From assembly GCF_018687495.1 (NCBI RefSeq), contig NZ_CP061293.1, positions 496,001-560,000 on the forward strand: 64,000 nucleotides of DNA, given 5' to 3'. The notes below the pieces were generated by a model, which saw only the letters and a list, made by a program, of their open reading frames with translations, ran no database searches and was not told the origin of the DNA. A program made the position numbers and the translations under genes. The stretch is from Polynucleobacter sp. MWH-Svant-W18 (lineage in GTDB: Bacteria; Pseudomonadota; Gammaproteobacteria; Burkholderiales; Burkholderiaceae). Below are positions 8,910-20,233 of this stretch, one piece after another (the first letter of the stretch is position 1; every line of letters begins with the position of its first letter).

Positions 8910-11315
8910 ATGTCCAACCAACAGCAACAAAATAGCAGCATGGCGGATGCCTATGTTTTACCATTTGAGCAGCTTCGGATGACAGATGTAGAGTCAGTCG
9001 GCGGTAAGAATGCATCACTAGGTGAAATGATTTCTCAGTTGGCTTCTACAGGAGTTCGGGTGCCAACGGGTTTTGCCACAACAGCATTGGCATTCCGTGA
9101 TTTTCTACAGCACAACAATCTCACTGAGCGTATTCAACAGCGTTTAGAGGGTTTAAATATTGATGACGTGCGTGCACTTGCTGAGGCTGGTGCCGAGATT
9201 CGTCATTGGATTGAGACTGCACCGTTTCAACCTAAATTAGAAGAAGAAATTCGTAAAGCATTTGCTGTATTGGATGATTCCGGTAAAGGTTCTTTTGCTG
9301 TACGTTCGTCTGCTACCGCAGAAGACTTGCCAGACGCTTCCTTTGCTGGACAGCAGGAGACCTTCCTGAATGTGGAAGGTATTGAAGATGTCCTGAAGAA
9401 GATTCGCGAAGTCTACGCATCGCTATATAACGATCGCGCCATCTCCTACCGCGTACACAAGGGTTTTGCCCATGCTGAAGTTGCTTTATCGGCCGGTATT
9501 CAGCGAATGGTGCGCTCTGATCTGGGCGCCGCAGGGGTAATGTTCACCTTGGATACTGAATCTGGTTTCGACGATGTAGTTTTCATCACCTCTAGCTATG
9601 GCTTGGGTGAGACTGTAGTGCAGGGTGCCGTAAATCCGGATGAGTTTTATGTATTCAAAACAACATTAGCGCAAGATAAGAAGGCCATTATTCGCCGCTC
9701 ATTGGGTTCTAAGCTCATTCAAATGCAATTTGCGCCTAAAGGTTCTGCTGAGAAAGTGCAAACAGTAGATGTCACCCCAGAAAAACGTAATCGCTTTTCT
9801 TTGGAAGATGCAGATATCACTGAGTTAGCTAAGTACGCTGTCATTATCGAAAAACACTATGGTCGTCCAATGGATATCGAGTGGGGTAAGGATGGTCAAG
9901 ATGGCCGTATTTATATTCTTCAAGCTCGTCCTGAGACGGTAAAGAGTCAAGCAGCTGGTCAAGCGGAGATGCGTTACAAGCTTAAGGGTAGCTCTAAGGT
10001 GCTAGCTAAGGGCCGCGCAATTGGTCAAAAAATTGGTGCAGGTCCAGTGCGCATTATTCGTGATCCAAGCGAGATGGATCGAGTTCAGCCCGGCGATGTA
10101 TTGGTAGCTGATATGACAGATCCGAACTGGGAGCCAGTTATGAAGCGTGCTTCTGCGATTGTGACTAATCGTGGTGGCCGTACTTGTCATGCAGCGATTA
10201 TTGCTCGTGAATTAGGCGTACCTGCGGTAGTCGGCTGCGGTGACGCTACTGATCAATTGCAAGATGGCATGATGGTGACGGTTTCTTGTGCGGAGGGTGA
10301 TGAGGGTCATATTTATGATGGTCTGATCGAGATGGAAGTAACCGAAGTATCTCGTGGTGTATTGCCTGAGATTCCGGTAAAGATCACTATGAATATTGGC
10401 AATCCTCAGCTGGCTTTTGATTTCTGCCAAATTCCGAATGCAGGCGTTGGTCTTGCTCGTCTTGAGTTCATTATCAACAACTACATTGGCGTGCATCCAC
10501 GTGCTGTGTTGGAATATCCGAATATTGATCCAGACCTCAAACGTGCTGTTGAGAGCGTTGCTCGCGGTTATGCAAGCCCACGACAGTTTTATGAAGATAA
10601 GCTGGTTGAGGGCGTGGCAACAATTGCTGCCGCTTTCTATCCAAAGCCTGTGATCGTGCGTTTATCTGACTTCAAATCCAACGAATACAAGAAATTGATT
10701 GGTGGATCACGCTACGAGCCGGATGAAGAGAACCCAATGCTTGGTTTCCGTGGCGCATCACGCTACGTTTCTGAGGATTTTGGTGAGGCTTTTGCTCTGG
10801 AGTGTGCCGCAATGAAGCGTGTTCGTGAGGACATGGGCTTGGATAATGTCGAGATTATGGTGCCATTCGTACGCACTATTAATCAGGCGAAACGTGTCAT
10901 CGATATGATGGAGAAGTTTGGTCTCAAGCGTGGCGTTAATGGTCTTCGCCTCATCATGATGTGTGAGATTCCGTCGAATGCTATCTTGGCCGATCAATTT
11001 CTGGAGTACTTTGATGGCTTCTCCATTGGATCTAACGATATGACCCAATTAACCCTGGGCTTAGATCGAGACTCCGGCATGGAATTGCTGGCTATTGACT
11101 TTGATGAGCGCGATCCTGCAGTTGAGTTCATGATTGCACGTTCGATTGATGCCTGCCGCAAGCAGAACAAGTATGTTGGCATCTGTGGCCAAGGCCCATC
11201 AGACCACCCAGACTTTGCGCGTTGGTTAGTCGAGAAGGGTATTACATCAATCTCATTGAACCCAGATAGCGTAGTAGAAACCTGGGAAATGTTGGGTAAG
11301 AACTTAAAGGCCTAA
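8910..11315 (+). CDS. ppsA: Phosphoenolpyruvate synthase
   Basis: PpsA converts pyruvate and ATP to PEP, AMP and phosphate, allowing gluconeogenic growth on pyruvate-level substrates. The 801-residue product contains an N-terminal ATP-grasp domain (about 20-350), the swivelling phosphohistidine domain with GGRTCHAAI (phospho-acceptor His427), and a C-terminal PEP/pyruvate TIM barrel (about 480-790) with [10 protein letters not shown] near the end. Length agrees with the family. It is divergent from its regulator gene ppsR and is followed by a strong hairpin terminator. Confidence 0.97.
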   Translation: MSNQQQQNSSMADAYVLPFEQLRMTDVESVGGKNASLGEMISQLASTGVRVPTGFATTALAFRDFLQHNNLTERIQQRLEGLNIDDVRALAEAGAEIRHWIETAPFQPKLEEEIRKAFAVLDDSGKGSFAVRSSATAEDLPDASFAGQQETFLNVEGIEDVLKKIREVYASLYNDRAISYRVHKGFAHAEVALSAGIQRMVRSDLGAAGVMFTLDTESGFDDVVFITSSYGLGETVVQGAVNPDEFYVFKTTLAQDKKAIIRRSLGSKLIQMQFAPKGSAEKVQTVDVTPEKRNRFSLEDADITELAKYAVIIEKHYGRPMDIEWGKDGQDGRIYILQARPETVKSQAAGQAEMRYKLKGSSKVLAKGRAIGQKIGAGPVRIIRDPSEMDRVQPGDVLVADMTDPNWEPVMKRASAIVTNRGGRTCHAAIIARELGVPAVVGCGDATDQLQDGMMVTVSCAEGDEGHIYDGLIEMEVTEVSRGVLPEIPVKITMNIGNPQLAFDFCQIPNAGVGLARLEFIINNYIGVHPRAVLEYPNIDPDLKRAVESVARGYASPRQFYEDKLVEGVATIAAAFYPKPVIVRLSDFKSNEYKKLIGGSRYEPDEENPMLGFRGASRYVSEDFGEAFALECAAMKRVREDMGLDNVEIMVPFVRTINQAKRVIDMMEKFGLKRGVNGLRLIMMCEIPSNAILADQFLEYFDGFSIGSNDMTQLTLGLDRDSGMELLAIDFDERDPAVEFMIARSIDACRKQNKYVGICGQGPSDHPDFARWLVEKGITSISLNPDSVVETWEMLGKNLKA

Positions 11316-11342
11316 GCAAGTCATTCAGTAGTGCAGTATGTA

Positions 11343-11371
11343 AAAAGGCCTAGATTCAATCTAGGCCTTTT
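11343..11371. terminator. Bidirectional intrinsic terminator between ppsA and the Anbu operon
   Basis: The perfect inverted repeat AAAAGGCCTAG / CTAGGCCTTTT around a seven-base loop is flanked by A and T runs on both sides. It sits between the converging ppsA and Anbu genes and can stop transcription from both directions. Confidence 0.88.
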
Positions 11372-11374
11372 GTT

Positions 11375-12274
11375 TTACTTCCCCACTTTTTTCTTGGGAG
11401 TTGCTTTTTTGGTTATGACTTTCTGAGCGGGCTTGCTTGTTTTAGTAGATAACCGAGATTTGGCAAGAGTGGTTTTGCTTGGTGGATGATTGATGGGTAC
11501 GGCCCCCATTTTCTTGGCTGGAATAGAGATGTCGCTCGACTTATTGGCGCCGCTCCAGCTTGGCTCAGCAATCGAATTGAAAGCCTCTCGAAGCTTTTCT
11601 CCCCACGAGCGATGAATCATCGCAAAATAGGGATTGGAGTCATCAATGGTAACTAACTTGCTTGCTACAAAAGAGTTCTTCTCATAGACCAGCATATCCA
11701 AAGGTAGGCCCACAGAAATATTACTCTTGAGCGTCGAGTCCATGGAGATCAAGGCACATTTTGTTGCCAAGTTAAGGGGTGTGCTGAAGTTTAAGACACG
11801 ATCCAAAATCGGTTTACCGTATTTAGATTCACCAATCTGAAAGTAGCAAGTCTCGGGCGTCGCTTCAATAAAGTTCCCTGCGGAGTAGATATTAAAAAGA
11901 CGCGGCTTCTCACCTTTGACTTGGCCGCCAAAAATCATATTGCAATTGAATTCCAACCCAGATTGTTCAAGAGCCAAGTGATCACGCTCATAGACTTTTT
12001 TAATGGCATCCCCAACAACAACAGCAGCCTCATAGCAGCTCTTGGAGGTCCAGAGATTTTTGCCGTTAATGAGCTCACCTTGTTGAAGAATTTCTTTGAC
12101 AGATTGCGTAATTGCTAGATTTCCAGAACTCATAAATGCAAAAAAACGATCATTGTTTTTTTGGAAGACAGTCATTTTTCTGAAGGTGCCGATCTGATCA
12201 ACACCTGCATTTGTTCGGGTATCCGATAGAAACACCAAGCCGTCTTTTAAACAGAGTCCAACGCAATACGTCAT
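11375..12274 (-). CDS. Anbu, ancestral-beta-subunit proteasome-like protease
   Basis: Anbu is an N-terminal-nucleophile hydrolase related to HslV and proteasome beta subunits. After removal of Met1 the product would begin with Thr2; Asp18 (LSDTRT) and Lys33 (FRKM) sit where the proteasome Thr-Asp-Lys triad expects them. The Ntn fold covers about residues 2-240. Residues 250-299 are a lysine-, serine- and proline-rich basic tail ending TPKKKVGK, which is longer than the core fold needs. It is the last gene of a leftward set with transglutaminase, alpha-E and ATP-grasp genes, the partners Anbu is known to travel with. The substrate is unknown. Confidence 0.88.
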   Translation of the reverse strand: MTYCVGLCLKDGLVFLSDTRTNAGVDQIGTFRKMTVFQKNNDRFFAFMSSGNLAITQSVKEILQQGELINGKNLWTSKSCYEAAVVVGDAIKKVYERDHLALEQSGLEFNCNMIFGGQVKGEKPRLFNIYSAGNFIEATPETCYFQIGESKYGKPILDRVLNFSTPLNLATKCALISMDSTLKSNISVGLPLDMLVYEKNSFVASKLVTIDDSNPYFAMIHRSWGEKLREAFNSIAEPSWSGANKSSDISIPAKKMGAVPINHPPSKTTLAKSRLSTKTSKPAQKVITKKATPKKKVGK

Positions 12275-12335
12275 ACTAAAATCCCCTAGAGCCTTGAATA
12301 ATTTCTTGGAATTATCTCTTAATTATCGAAAACGG

Positions 12336-13136
12336 CTATGAAGGCAGTTGTTGAATAGAGATACTGGCGCTGAGTTCTTCACCGCCACCGCCTGAACGCA
12401 CCCCTTTTACTGGGGCTGCTGAGTAGTAGTCCCGACCAATAGCCAAGCGAATATGGCGAGCATCGATGAGGCAGGCATGGGTAATGTCTACGCTAATCCA
12501 AACACCTTTATCCAGGTCACTGCAAAAGTCGATCCAAGCGTGACTCGCTAGATTGGGTGACTCTTCAGCAAAGAAATAACCGCTGACATAGCGGGCTGGA
12601 ATATTAGAGGCGCGACACAACCCAAGCATGATGTGAGCATGATCTTGGCATACGCCAGATTTCATGGCAAAAGACTGGGCAGCTGTAGTTGCAAAGTTGG
12701 TTTGACCAGGCGAATACGTAATCAACCCCTGAATAGCTTCAGCTAATTTAAGTACTTGATCAACTGAATTTTTTTTCGGAAGACTGTATGAAAAATAATC
12801 CAGCATTTCTTCGGTAGGTTCAGTGAGATGGGTTTGCTGAAGCAGGTAATACGGCGATATGGCTTTAGGATCATCAATGAACTCAAAAGCATCTTGGGTA
12901 TGTACTTCGCCTTCTGCCTCGATCATCATCGAGGTGTAAGGGCTTTCTTGGACAAAAACATTGCACTGATTACCAAAGGCATCTGTTGAATTGCTAGCTT
13001 TAATGGGGGTGCTGATTTTCCATCGATTAATCTCCTGGCCCACTACGGAAGGCGGAGTGAGGCGCAGCTCCTGAATAGAGTAGCGCACAGGAGTTTCATA
13101 ACGATATTCAGTGCGATGCCGAATTTTTAAGTGCAT
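12336..13136 (-). CDS. Transglutaminase-like cysteine protease-fold protein
   Basis: The 266-residue protein has an N-terminal beta domain (residues 1-90) typical of bacterial transglutaminase-like proteins and a catalytic core with Cys163 (SGVCQDHAH), His199 (SHAWID) and Asp217 (SVDITH), the complete Cys-His-Asp triad. No signal peptide is seen, so it should be cytoplasmic. It is 15 bases from the alpha-E gene and 61 bases upstream of Anbu. Whether it is a protease, an amidase or a cross-linking enzyme cannot be told; the association with ATP-grasp and Anbu suggests processing of a peptide-like product. Confidence 0.85.
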   Translation of the reverse strand: MHLKIRHRTEYRYETPVRYSIQELRLTPPSVVGQEINRWKISTPIKASNSTDAFGNQCNVFVQESPYTSMMIEAEGEVHTQDAFEFIDDPKAISPYYLLQQTHLTEPTEEMLDYFSYSLPKKNSVDQVLKLAEAIQGLITYSPGQTNFATTAAQSFAMKSGVCQDHAHIMLGLCRASNIPARYVSGYFFAEESPNLASHAWIDFCSDLDKGVWISVDITHACLIDARHIRLAIGRDYYSAAPVKGVRSGGGGEELSASISIQQLPS

Positions 13137-13151
13137 ATTCTTTGCTAAATC

Positions 13152-14129
13152 TCAGTTAGTTGCTAATGGAATGAGGTAAGCGCTACTGAACTCATCGGCA
13201 ATATAGTTAATGCGCTCTAAGAATGACTCAATAAACTCTTCTAAACCCTGTTCAAATACTTCATCAATGTCAGAAAAATCTAGGCTTGCCTTGAGCTTTC
13301 CAAGCAGGCGCTCAATCTCTTTAGATTGTTGATTTTTCACTTCAGAGAGCAGAGGAATCAGCTCATTGACACAGCACACCAAAGACCTTGGCATTTGTTT
13401 ATTGAAGATGAGGAGTTGTGCAACCTGTTTAGGCGTGACTTGATCTGAATAGATTTGCCGATAGATCTCGAATGCAGACACTGAACGTAACAATGCTGCC
13501 CAGTGATAAAAGTCAAAGAACTCTCCATGGGTTCCTTCCTCCAAGACTTTTGCGGGGTTGAGAACTTTCAGTGTTGCTGGGTCTTCGTACTTTGTTTCCA
13601 AAATACGTGCCGTGTTGTCGGCGCGCTCAAGCAGCGTGCCCACATTAATGAAGTAGAAAGCTTCATTTTTGAGCATGGTGCCATATAGAACGCCTCTGAA
13701 GAGGTGGCAACGGTGCTTAACCCACTCCAGTAATCTACTGGGATCAGATTGATGTCTAGCCTCTAGAATGCGTTGCAATTCTAGCCAAGTAGTATTTTGG
13801 GTTTCCCATACTTCAGAGGTGATCTTGCCCCGAATAACGCGCGCATTTTCACGGGCGGCGAATAGACAAGAAACGATGCTGGAAGGATTGCTGGTCTCAT
13901 AGATCATGAAATCTAAGACATTTTCACGATTGACGATATCGTATTGACTATTAAACGCATCTTCTAACTTAGAAATCGTCAGCAATTTTTTCCAGCTTTG
14001 TTCTAAGAACTCAGCAGGCTGAGGAAGTAGGGAGGTTTGATGGTTGACGTCCAACATACGCGCAGTATTTTCTGCACGCTCTGTGTAACGAGCCATCCAA
14101 TAAAGACAATCAGCGGTGCGACTTAACAT
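13152..14129 (-). CDS. Alpha-E domain protein of the Anbu cluster
   Basis: This 325-residue, wholly alpha-helical protein begins MLSRTADCLYWMARYTERAEN, the hallmark of the alpha-E (DUF403) family. Such proteins occur next to circularly permuted ATP-grasp and transglutaminase genes, here 17 bases after the ATP-grasp gene and 15 before the transglutaminase. No catalytic function is established for the family. No signal peptide or membrane helix is seen. Confidence 0.86.
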   Translation of the reverse strand: MLSRTADCLYWMARYTERAENTARMLDVNHQTSLLPQPAEFLEQSWKKLLTISKLEDAFNSQYDIVNRENVLDFMIYETSNPSSIVSCLFAARENARVIRGKITSEVWETQNTTWLELQRILEARHQSDPSRLLEWVKHRCHLFRGVLYGTMLKNEAFYFINVGTLLERADNTARILETKYEDPATLKVLNPAKVLEEGTHGEFFDFYHWAALLRSVSAFEIYRQIYSDQVTPKQVAQLLIFNKQMPRSLVCCVNELIPLLSEVKNQQSKEIERLLGKLKASLDFSDIDEVFEQGLEEFIESFLERINYIADEFSSAYLIPLATN

Positions 14130-14146
14130 GTTTGCTCTTATTCCTC

Positions 14147-15559
14147 TTACTCTTCTAATACCCAGGTGTCTTTAGTGCCGCCACCTTGTGAGGAGTTCAC
14201 TACTAAAGAACCCTCTTTGAGGGCTACCCTTGTTAAACCGCCTGGCACCATCTTGATGGTTTTTCCAGAAAGTACAAAAGGTCGTAAATCGATATGTCTT
14301 GGAGCTACGCCGGACTCTACAAATGTTGGGCAAGTAGAGAGAGCCAAGGTCGGTTGAGCGATGTATTTATCTGGATTTGCAATTAGATGCACCCTAAATT
14401 CTTCTATCTCTGCTTTGGTGGAGGCTGGGCCAACTAGCATCCCGTAGCCACCAGCACCATGCGTTAATTTCACAACAAGCTTTTCTAAGTTTGCTAGGGT
14501 GTAAGCTAAATCATCTGCCTTGCGACACTGGAAAGTGGGAACGTTATTCAGAATCGGCTTTTCACCAAGATAGAACTCAATCATCTCAGGTACGTATGGA
14601 TAGATAGATTTGTCATCGGCAATACCTGTACCTATGGCATTGGCCAAAGTCACATTGCCAGCGCGATATGCGGAAAGCAAGCCCGCTACTCCTAAAGTAG
14701 AATCCGAGCGGAATGCCAATGGATCCAAGAAGTCATCATCAACGCGGCGATAGATCACATCTACTCGCTCAGGACCTTGAGTGGTGCGCATGAAGACCTG
14801 CTCGTTCTTCACAAACAAGTCCTTGCCTTCAACAAGTTCAACGCCCATTTGCTGGGCTAGATAGCTATGCTCAAAGTAGGCTGAGTTATACATGCCTGGT
14901 GTGAGTACCACTACATTGGGCTTCTTAACATCATCCGGCTTAACGGACTTTAAACATTCCAAAAGAAGATCTGGGTAATGCTCTACGGGAGCAATTCTAT
15001 ATTTTTGAAATAGATCCGGAAAGAGACGCATCATCATCTTACGGTCTTCTACCATGTATGACACACCTGAGGGAACCCGCAAGTTATCTTCTAGAACGTA
15101 GAACTCACCTTCACCTGCTCGCACAATATCAATACCAGCAATTTGTGCATAGATGTCACGTGGCACGCTGACGTTACGCATCTCTGGTCGATATTGCGCA
15201 TTGTTAAAGATTTGCTCAGCAGGAACAATACCTGCCTTGATAATATTTTCATCGTGGTACACGTCATAAATAAAGCAGTTCAGTGCTTTAACGCGTTGAC
15301 GTAAGCCAGCCTCTAATTGCTCCCATTCTTTCGCAGTGAAAATGCGCGGCACCTGATCAAATGGAATAGTTCTTTCGGAGCCAAGGTCATCTCCATAAAC
15401 AGCGAAGGTAATGCCTACTCGCCTAAAAATAAGATCGGCTTCGGCACGCTTGAGACCCATGAGGGTGTCGCTTTGCTGCTTAAGCCACTCATGGAAAATT
15501 TTGTAGTGGGGACGCGCTTTGCCTGCGGCGTCGAGCATTTCGTCAAAAGGCAATTTCAT
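14147..15559 (-). CDS. Circularly permuted type-2 ATP-grasp protein
   Basis: The 470-residue protein belongs to the circularly permuted ATP-grasp group that heads Anbu/alpha-E/transglutaminase clusters; it probably forms an amide or peptide bond at the cost of ATP, with unknown substrates. Family landmarks are VLEDNLRVPSGVSYM, the PNVVVLTPGMYNSAYFEH strand-loop and LVVKLTHGAGGYGMLVGP. An upstream GTG at 15628 would add 23 residues, but I prefer the ATG at 15559 because MKLPFDEMLD is where homologues start and the GTG overlaps the NtrC-like palindrome. First gene of the leftward four-gene operon. Confidence 0.86.
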   Translation of the reverse strand: MKLPFDEMLDAAGKARPHYKIFHEWLKQQSDTLMGLKRAEADLIFRRVGITFAVYGDDLGSERTIPFDQVPRIFTAKEWEQLEAGLRQRVKALNCFIYDVYHDENIIKAGIVPAEQIFNNAQYRPEMRNVSVPRDIYAQIAGIDIVRAGEGEFYVLEDNLRVPSGVSYMVEDRKMMMRLFPDLFQKYRIAPVEHYPDLLLECLKSVKPDDVKKPNVVVLTPGMYNSAYFEHSYLAQQMGVELVEGKDLFVKNEQVFMRTTQGPERVDVIYRRVDDDFLDPLAFRSDSTLGVAGLLSAYRAGNVTLANAIGTGIADDKSIYPYVPEMIEFYLGEKPILNNVPTFQCRKADDLAYTLANLEKLVVKLTHGAGGYGMLVGPASTKAEIEEFRVHLIANPDKYIAQPTLALSTCPTFVESGVAPRHIDLRPFVLSGKTIKMVPGGLTRVALKEGSLVVNSSQGGGTKDTWVLEE

Positions 15560-15613
15560 AGCTATAAAACTAAAGCCTTTAAAAGATTCTGTTGGGCGGA
15601 TTTGAAGCAGCTT

Positions 15614-15640
15614 GGTGCTATATTGCACCTTATTAGTGCA
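15614..15640. promoter_or_regulatory. NtrC-like palindrome upstream of the Anbu operon
   Basis: TGCAC-N7-GTGCA (15624-15640) has the half-sites and spacing of enteric NtrC sites. It overlaps a second palindrome GGTGC-N6-GCACC (15614-15629). It lies 55-81 bases upstream of the chosen ATP-grasp start. I found no convincing sigma-54 -24/-12 element between it and the gene, so nitrogen control is only a suggestion. Confidence 0.35.
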
Positions 15641-15700
15641 TAAATGCTCGGGGAGTCAGAAATTTCCCTTGGGGCTCAGTCTACTGCACTTTTGGCAGAT

Positions 15701-16153
15701 TTAACCGTTGAGATCACCTCTGGCGATACGTCCTTTTTGAACTTCCCATTCCCGTTCTTTGGTGGCGGCGCGTTTGTCATGTTGCTTCTTGCCCCTGGCC
15801 AGCCCAATTTCGCACTTCACATTACCCTTCGAGAAGTGCAGATTGAGTGGTACCAGGGTATAGCCCTTTTGTTCAACCTTGCCGATGAGTTTGCGAATCT
15901 CAATTGCATTCAGGAGTAATTTTCGTGTACGGGTACTGTCTGGAACAATATGGGTGGAGGCTGAGAGTAGTGGGGTAATGTGGCAGCCAATCAGGAAAAG
16001 CTCCGCCTGGCGAATGACGACATACGCTTCTTTGACGTGCACGCGACCTGCTCGGATGGCTTTGACTTCCCAGCCTTCCAGCACAAGCCCTGCCTCAAAG
16101 CGCTCCTCGATAAAATAATCGAAGAAGGCTTTTTTGTTATCGACGATACTCAT
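15701..16153 (-). CDS. smpB: SsrA-binding protein SmpB
   Basis: SmpB binds tmRNA and brings it to stalled ribosomes for trans-translation. The 150-residue product carries [25 protein letters not shown], the conserved OB-fold segment, and a basic C-terminal tail ([14 protein letters not shown]) that folds in the decoding centre. It is divergent from ratA with a 25-base gap, an arrangement also known from enterobacteria (smpB/ratA/ratB). Confidence 0.96.
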   Translation of the reverse strand: MSIVDNKKAFFDYFIEERFEAGLVLEGWEVKAIRAGRVHVKEAYVVIRQAELFLIGCHITPLLSASTHIVPDSTRTRKLLLNAIEIRKLIGKVEQKGYTLVPLNLHFSKGNVKCEIGLARGKKQHDKRAATKEREWEVQKGRIARGDLNG

Positions 16154-16178
16154 AGTTATTTAGCTTCCAAGATCGATT

Positions 16179-16610
16179 ATGGCAGACGTCTATAAGACCG
16201 TTTTAATTGGCCAATCAGCCGACCGCATGTATGGCTTGGTGACAGATGTGGCGCGTTATCCCGAGTTTTTGCCTTGGTGCGGCGGCGTAGAGATCTTTGA
16301 GCAGACTGAGACTGTTCTGGATGCCAAAATTAATATTCAGTTCAAGGGTATTACCCAGTTTTTTCATACTCGCAACATCAATCACCGCCCAGAAACGATT
16401 GATATGGTCTTTGTAGACGGCCCTTTCAAGCATTTTTCAGGACAGTGGAATTTCATCCCCTTAAGGGAGGATGCCTGTAAGGTGGAATTTAAGCTCCATT
16501 GGGAATTCAAGAGCGCCATTCTGGATAAGATCATTGGCCCTGTCTTTGGCCATATTGCCGGCACCTTTGTCGATTGCTTTGTGAAGCGCGCTGAAGAGCT
16601 CTATGGCTAA
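16179..16610 (+). CDS. ratA: RatA/Coq10-family START-domain protein
   Basis: The 143-residue protein is a START/SRPBCC-fold member with the opening VLIGQSADRMYGLVTDVARYPEFLPWCGGVEI. In E. coli the homologue RatA was reported as a toxin blocking 70S ribosome assembly; elsewhere the same family (Coq10) binds ubiquinone. The sequence does not decide between these roles. Its end overlaps the rnfH start by eight bases and it is divergent from smpB. Confidence 0.85.
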   Translation: MADVYKTVLIGQSADRMYGLVTDVARYPEFLPWCGGVEIFEQTETVLDAKINIQFKGITQFFHTRNINHRPETIDMVFVDGPFKHFSGQWNFIPLREDACKVEFKLHWEFKSAILDKIIGPVFGHIAGTFVDCFVKRAEELYG

Positions 16611-16953
16611 GCAAACCTTGGATCTCTTGCTATGCGATGCAAGGCAGGGTGAGCCTGTCATGAGGCCAATTCAACTGCAAATGAATGAGGATGAGTTGCC
16701 TACTGTGGGGCTTGCGCTCGTTCATGCGGGAATTGCGACAGGTGAGGATGATCCAGTCTTATCCAGAAAGGGCAGTTTTGGGGTCTTTGGCAAGCGCAAG
16801 GATTGGGATAGCCCCATTTACTCTGGAGATCGCTTGGAGCTCTATTCTCCGCTGCTAATAGACCCAAAGACCGTCCGGCGGAAGAAGGCGAATCAGAGTC
16901 AGGATGCCAAATTCCAGGCTGCCGCAGCCAAAAGAAAGGCTAGGAGGCTATAA
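16603..16953 (+). CDS. rnfH: RnfH-family ubiquitin-like protein (RatB)
   Basis: A 116-residue protein of the RnfH/RatB family, a ubiquitin-like beta-grasp fold. Landmarks are VGLALVHAGIATG and the SGDRLELYSPLLIDPKTVRR segment that ends the domain; a basic tail (residues 92-116, KKANQSQDAKFQ and KRKARRL) follows. It overlaps ratA by eight bases, so the pair is co-translated. Its molecular role is not known. Confidence 0.84.
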   Translation: MAKQTLDLLLCDARQGEPVMRPIQLQMNEDELPTVGLALVHAGIATGEDDPVLSRKGSFGVFGKRKDWDSPIYSGDRLELYSPLLIDPKTVRRKKANQSQDAKFQAAAAKRKARRL

Positions 16954-16954
16954 T
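16949..16954 (+). promoter_or_regulatory. Probable -10 element of guaB
   Basis: A perfect TATAAT overlaps the rnfH stop codon and lies 25 bases before the guaB ATG, a plausible distance for a short leader. No good -35 hexamer was found at the right spacing, so this rests on the -10 alone. Confidence 0.35.
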
Positions 16955-16970
16955 CTGTTTTTGCGACTAG

Positions 16971-18446
<1,476 letters not shown>

Positions 18447-18471
18447 GACTGAAATTAGGGTTGCTTCTTTC

Positions 18472-20079
18472 GTGCACGACAAAATACTGATTCTCGACTT
18501 TGGTTCACAAGTAACTCAATTAATTGCTAGACGTGTACGTGATGCGCGGGTGTATTCAGAGATCCATCCTTATGACTGTGATCCAGAATTTATCCGTAAG
18601 TTCATTCAAGAGCAGGGTGGCAAAGGCATCATTCTCTCTGGAGGGCCTAGCTCTGTCACTGAGGACGGAAGTCCACGTGCTCCTCAAATTGTTTTTGAAT
18701 TAGGTGTGCCGGTATTAGGTATTTGCTATGGCATGCAAACCATGGCAACCCAATTGGGGGGCGCTGTTGCTTCTGCGGAGTCATTAGGTAAAGCACGCGA
18801 GTTTGGTTACTCAGAAGTGCGTGCACATGGCCACACTGATTTACTTAAAGGTATTGAAGATTTTTCTAACAGCGAAGGCCATGGCATTCTCAAGGTGTGG
18901 ATGAGTCATGGTGACTCAGTAACGAACCTGCCTCCATCATTTAAGTTGATGGCTTCTACTGAGTCTTGTCCTATTGCTGGCATGGCAGATGAAGAGCGTC
19001 GCTTTTACGCGTTTCAGTTTCACCCAGAGGTCACTCATACCATTCAAGGTACTGCAATCTTAGAACGTTTCGTCCATGAGATCTGCCGTTGCAAGCCTGA
19101 CTGGGTGATGGGCGATTACATTAGTGAAGCTGTCGAACATATTCGCAAACAAGTGGGTGATGAAGAGGTCATTCTGGGTTTATCTGGCGGTGTAGATTCT
19201 AGTGTTGCCGCTGCTCTAATTCACCGTGCAATTGGCGATCAATTGACTTGTGTGTTTGTTGACCATGGCCTACTTCGCTTAAACGAAGGTGATATGGTGA
19301 TGGAGATGTTTGCGCGTAATCTCGGTGTGAAAGTGATTCGAGTTGACGCCAAAGACACGTTTATGGGAAAACTGGCTGGTGTTGCCGACCCAGAGGCAAA
19401 GCGCAAAATCATCGGCAAAGAATTTGTAGAAATTTTCCAAAGCGAATCGGGCAAGATAAAAAATGCGCAGTGGCTTGCTCAAGGGACAATTTACCCTGAT
19501 GTGATTGAGTCTGCTGGCAAAGGCAAGAAGGGCGCTCATACCATTAAGAGTCACCATAACGTTGGTGGCTTGCCTGAAGATATGCATTTGAAGTTGCTTG
19601 AACCTTTGCGCGAATTGTTCAAAGATGAGGTTCGTGAGCTTGGAGTGGCATTGGGCTTACCCCGTGAAATGGTGTATCGCCATCCGTTCCCAGGCCCAGG
19701 TTTGGGGGTTCGTATCTTGGGCGAGGTCAAAGCAGAATTTGCGAGTCTTTTGCAGCGAGCTGACGCAATCTTTATTGAAGAATTACGCAATACGATTGAT
19801 GAGGTAAGTCAGAAGTCTTGGTATGACTTAACTAGTCAGGCATTTGCAGTGTTCTTGCCAGTGAAGTCTGTTGGCGTGATGGGTGATGGCAGAACCTATG
19901 AGTACGTAGTTGCACTCAGAGCGGTGCAGACTCAGGACTTTATGACGGCACATTGGGCCCATTTGCCACATGAATTACTGGGCAAAGTTTCCAATAGAAT
20001 CATCAATGAAGTCCGCGGTATCAACCGTGTGGTGTATGACATCAGCGGAAAGCCACCTGCCACCATTGAGTGGGAGTAG
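18472..20079 (+). CDS. guaA: GMP synthase (glutamine-hydrolysing)
   Basis: GuaA aminates XMP to GMP using glutamine and ATP. The 535-residue product has a class-I amidotransferase domain with Cys85 (GICYGM), His184 and Glu186 (FHPEV), an ATP-pyrophosphatase domain with SGGVDSS (about 237), and a C-terminal dimerisation domain ending [12 protein letters not shown] at 18439 would give 11 extra residues and overlap guaB; I prefer GTG at 18472 because homologues start [13 protein letters not shown] and AGGG lies 11 bases upstream. The last 15 bases are the left attachment repeat of the island that follows; the present stop is TAG, whereas the copy at the other island end has TAA. Confidence 0.95.
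   Translation: MHDKILILDFGSQVTQLIARRVRDARVYSEIHPYDCDPEFIRKFIQEQGGKGIILSGGPSSVTEDGSPRAPQIVFELGVPVLGICYGMQTMATQLGGAVASAESLGKAREFGYSEVRAHGHTDLLKGIEDFSNSEGHGILKVWMSHGDSVTNLPPSFKLMASTESCPIAGMADEERRFYAFQFHPEVTHTIQGTAILERFVHEICRCKPDWVMGDYISEAVEHIRKQVGDEEVILGLSGGVDSSVAAALIHRAIGDQLTCVFVDHGLLRLNEGDMVMEMFARNLGVKVIRVDAKDTFMGKLAGVADPEAKRKIIGKEFVEIFQSESGKIKNAQWLAQGTIYPDVIESAGKGKKGAHTIKSHHNVGGLPEDMHLKLLEPLRELFKDEVRELGVALGLPREMVYRHPFPGPGLGVRILGEVKAEFASLLQRADAIFIEELRNTIDEVSQKSWYDLTSQAFAVFLPVKSVGVMGDGRTYEYVVALRAVQTQDFMTAHWAHLPHELLGKVSNRIINEVRGINRVVYDISGKPPATIEWE
20065..20079 (+). repeat. attL: left direct repeat within guaA end
   Basis: ATTGAGTGGGAGTAG encodes Ile-Glu-Trp-Glu-stop of guaA. It matches 13 of 15 positions of the copy at 28197-28211, with an uninterrupted 11-base core ATTGAGTGGGA. 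The crossover should lie in or next to this core. Confidence 0.8.
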
Positions 20080-20119
20080 AAATCCAGACTTAAGTTGTTG
20101 TTCTGTAACGATATTTTAG

Positions 20120-20138
20120 TTACACAAAAGTTACACAA
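20120..20138 (+). repeat. Left copy of 19-bp arm-type repeat
   Basis: TTACACAAAAGTTACACAA is itself two TTACACAA-like units. An identical 19-mer is found near the other end at 28124-28142, and a further AGTTACACA occurs at 20191-20199. Spacing from the att core and repetition at both ends suit arm-type integrase binding sites. Confidence 0.65.
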
Positions 20139-20198
20139 CCCAAAATAAGTCGTTGATTTTACTAGTCAAAGAAGCTATAGTTTTACAAATAGTTACAC

Positions 20199-20212
20199 AT
20201 AGCTGTAGCTAT
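20199..20212. promoter_or_regulatory. Inverted repeat before the integrase gene
   Basis: ATAGCT-GT-AGCTAT is a perfect palindrome 21 bases before the integrase ATG. It could be an operator or a recombinase-accessory site; only position and symmetry support this. Confidence 0.3.
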
Positions 20213-20233
20213 TCAAAACAATAGCAACTCTAA

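Noticed and set aside
15560..15623. Sigma-54 promoter behind the NtrC-like palindrome
   Set aside because: The best match lacks the -24 GG and a properly spaced -12 GC, so no promoter was listed.
20080..20233. tRNA gene as integration target
   Set aside because: No cloverleaf or CCA-ending tRNA sequence was found at either island end; the repeat lies in guaA coding sequence.
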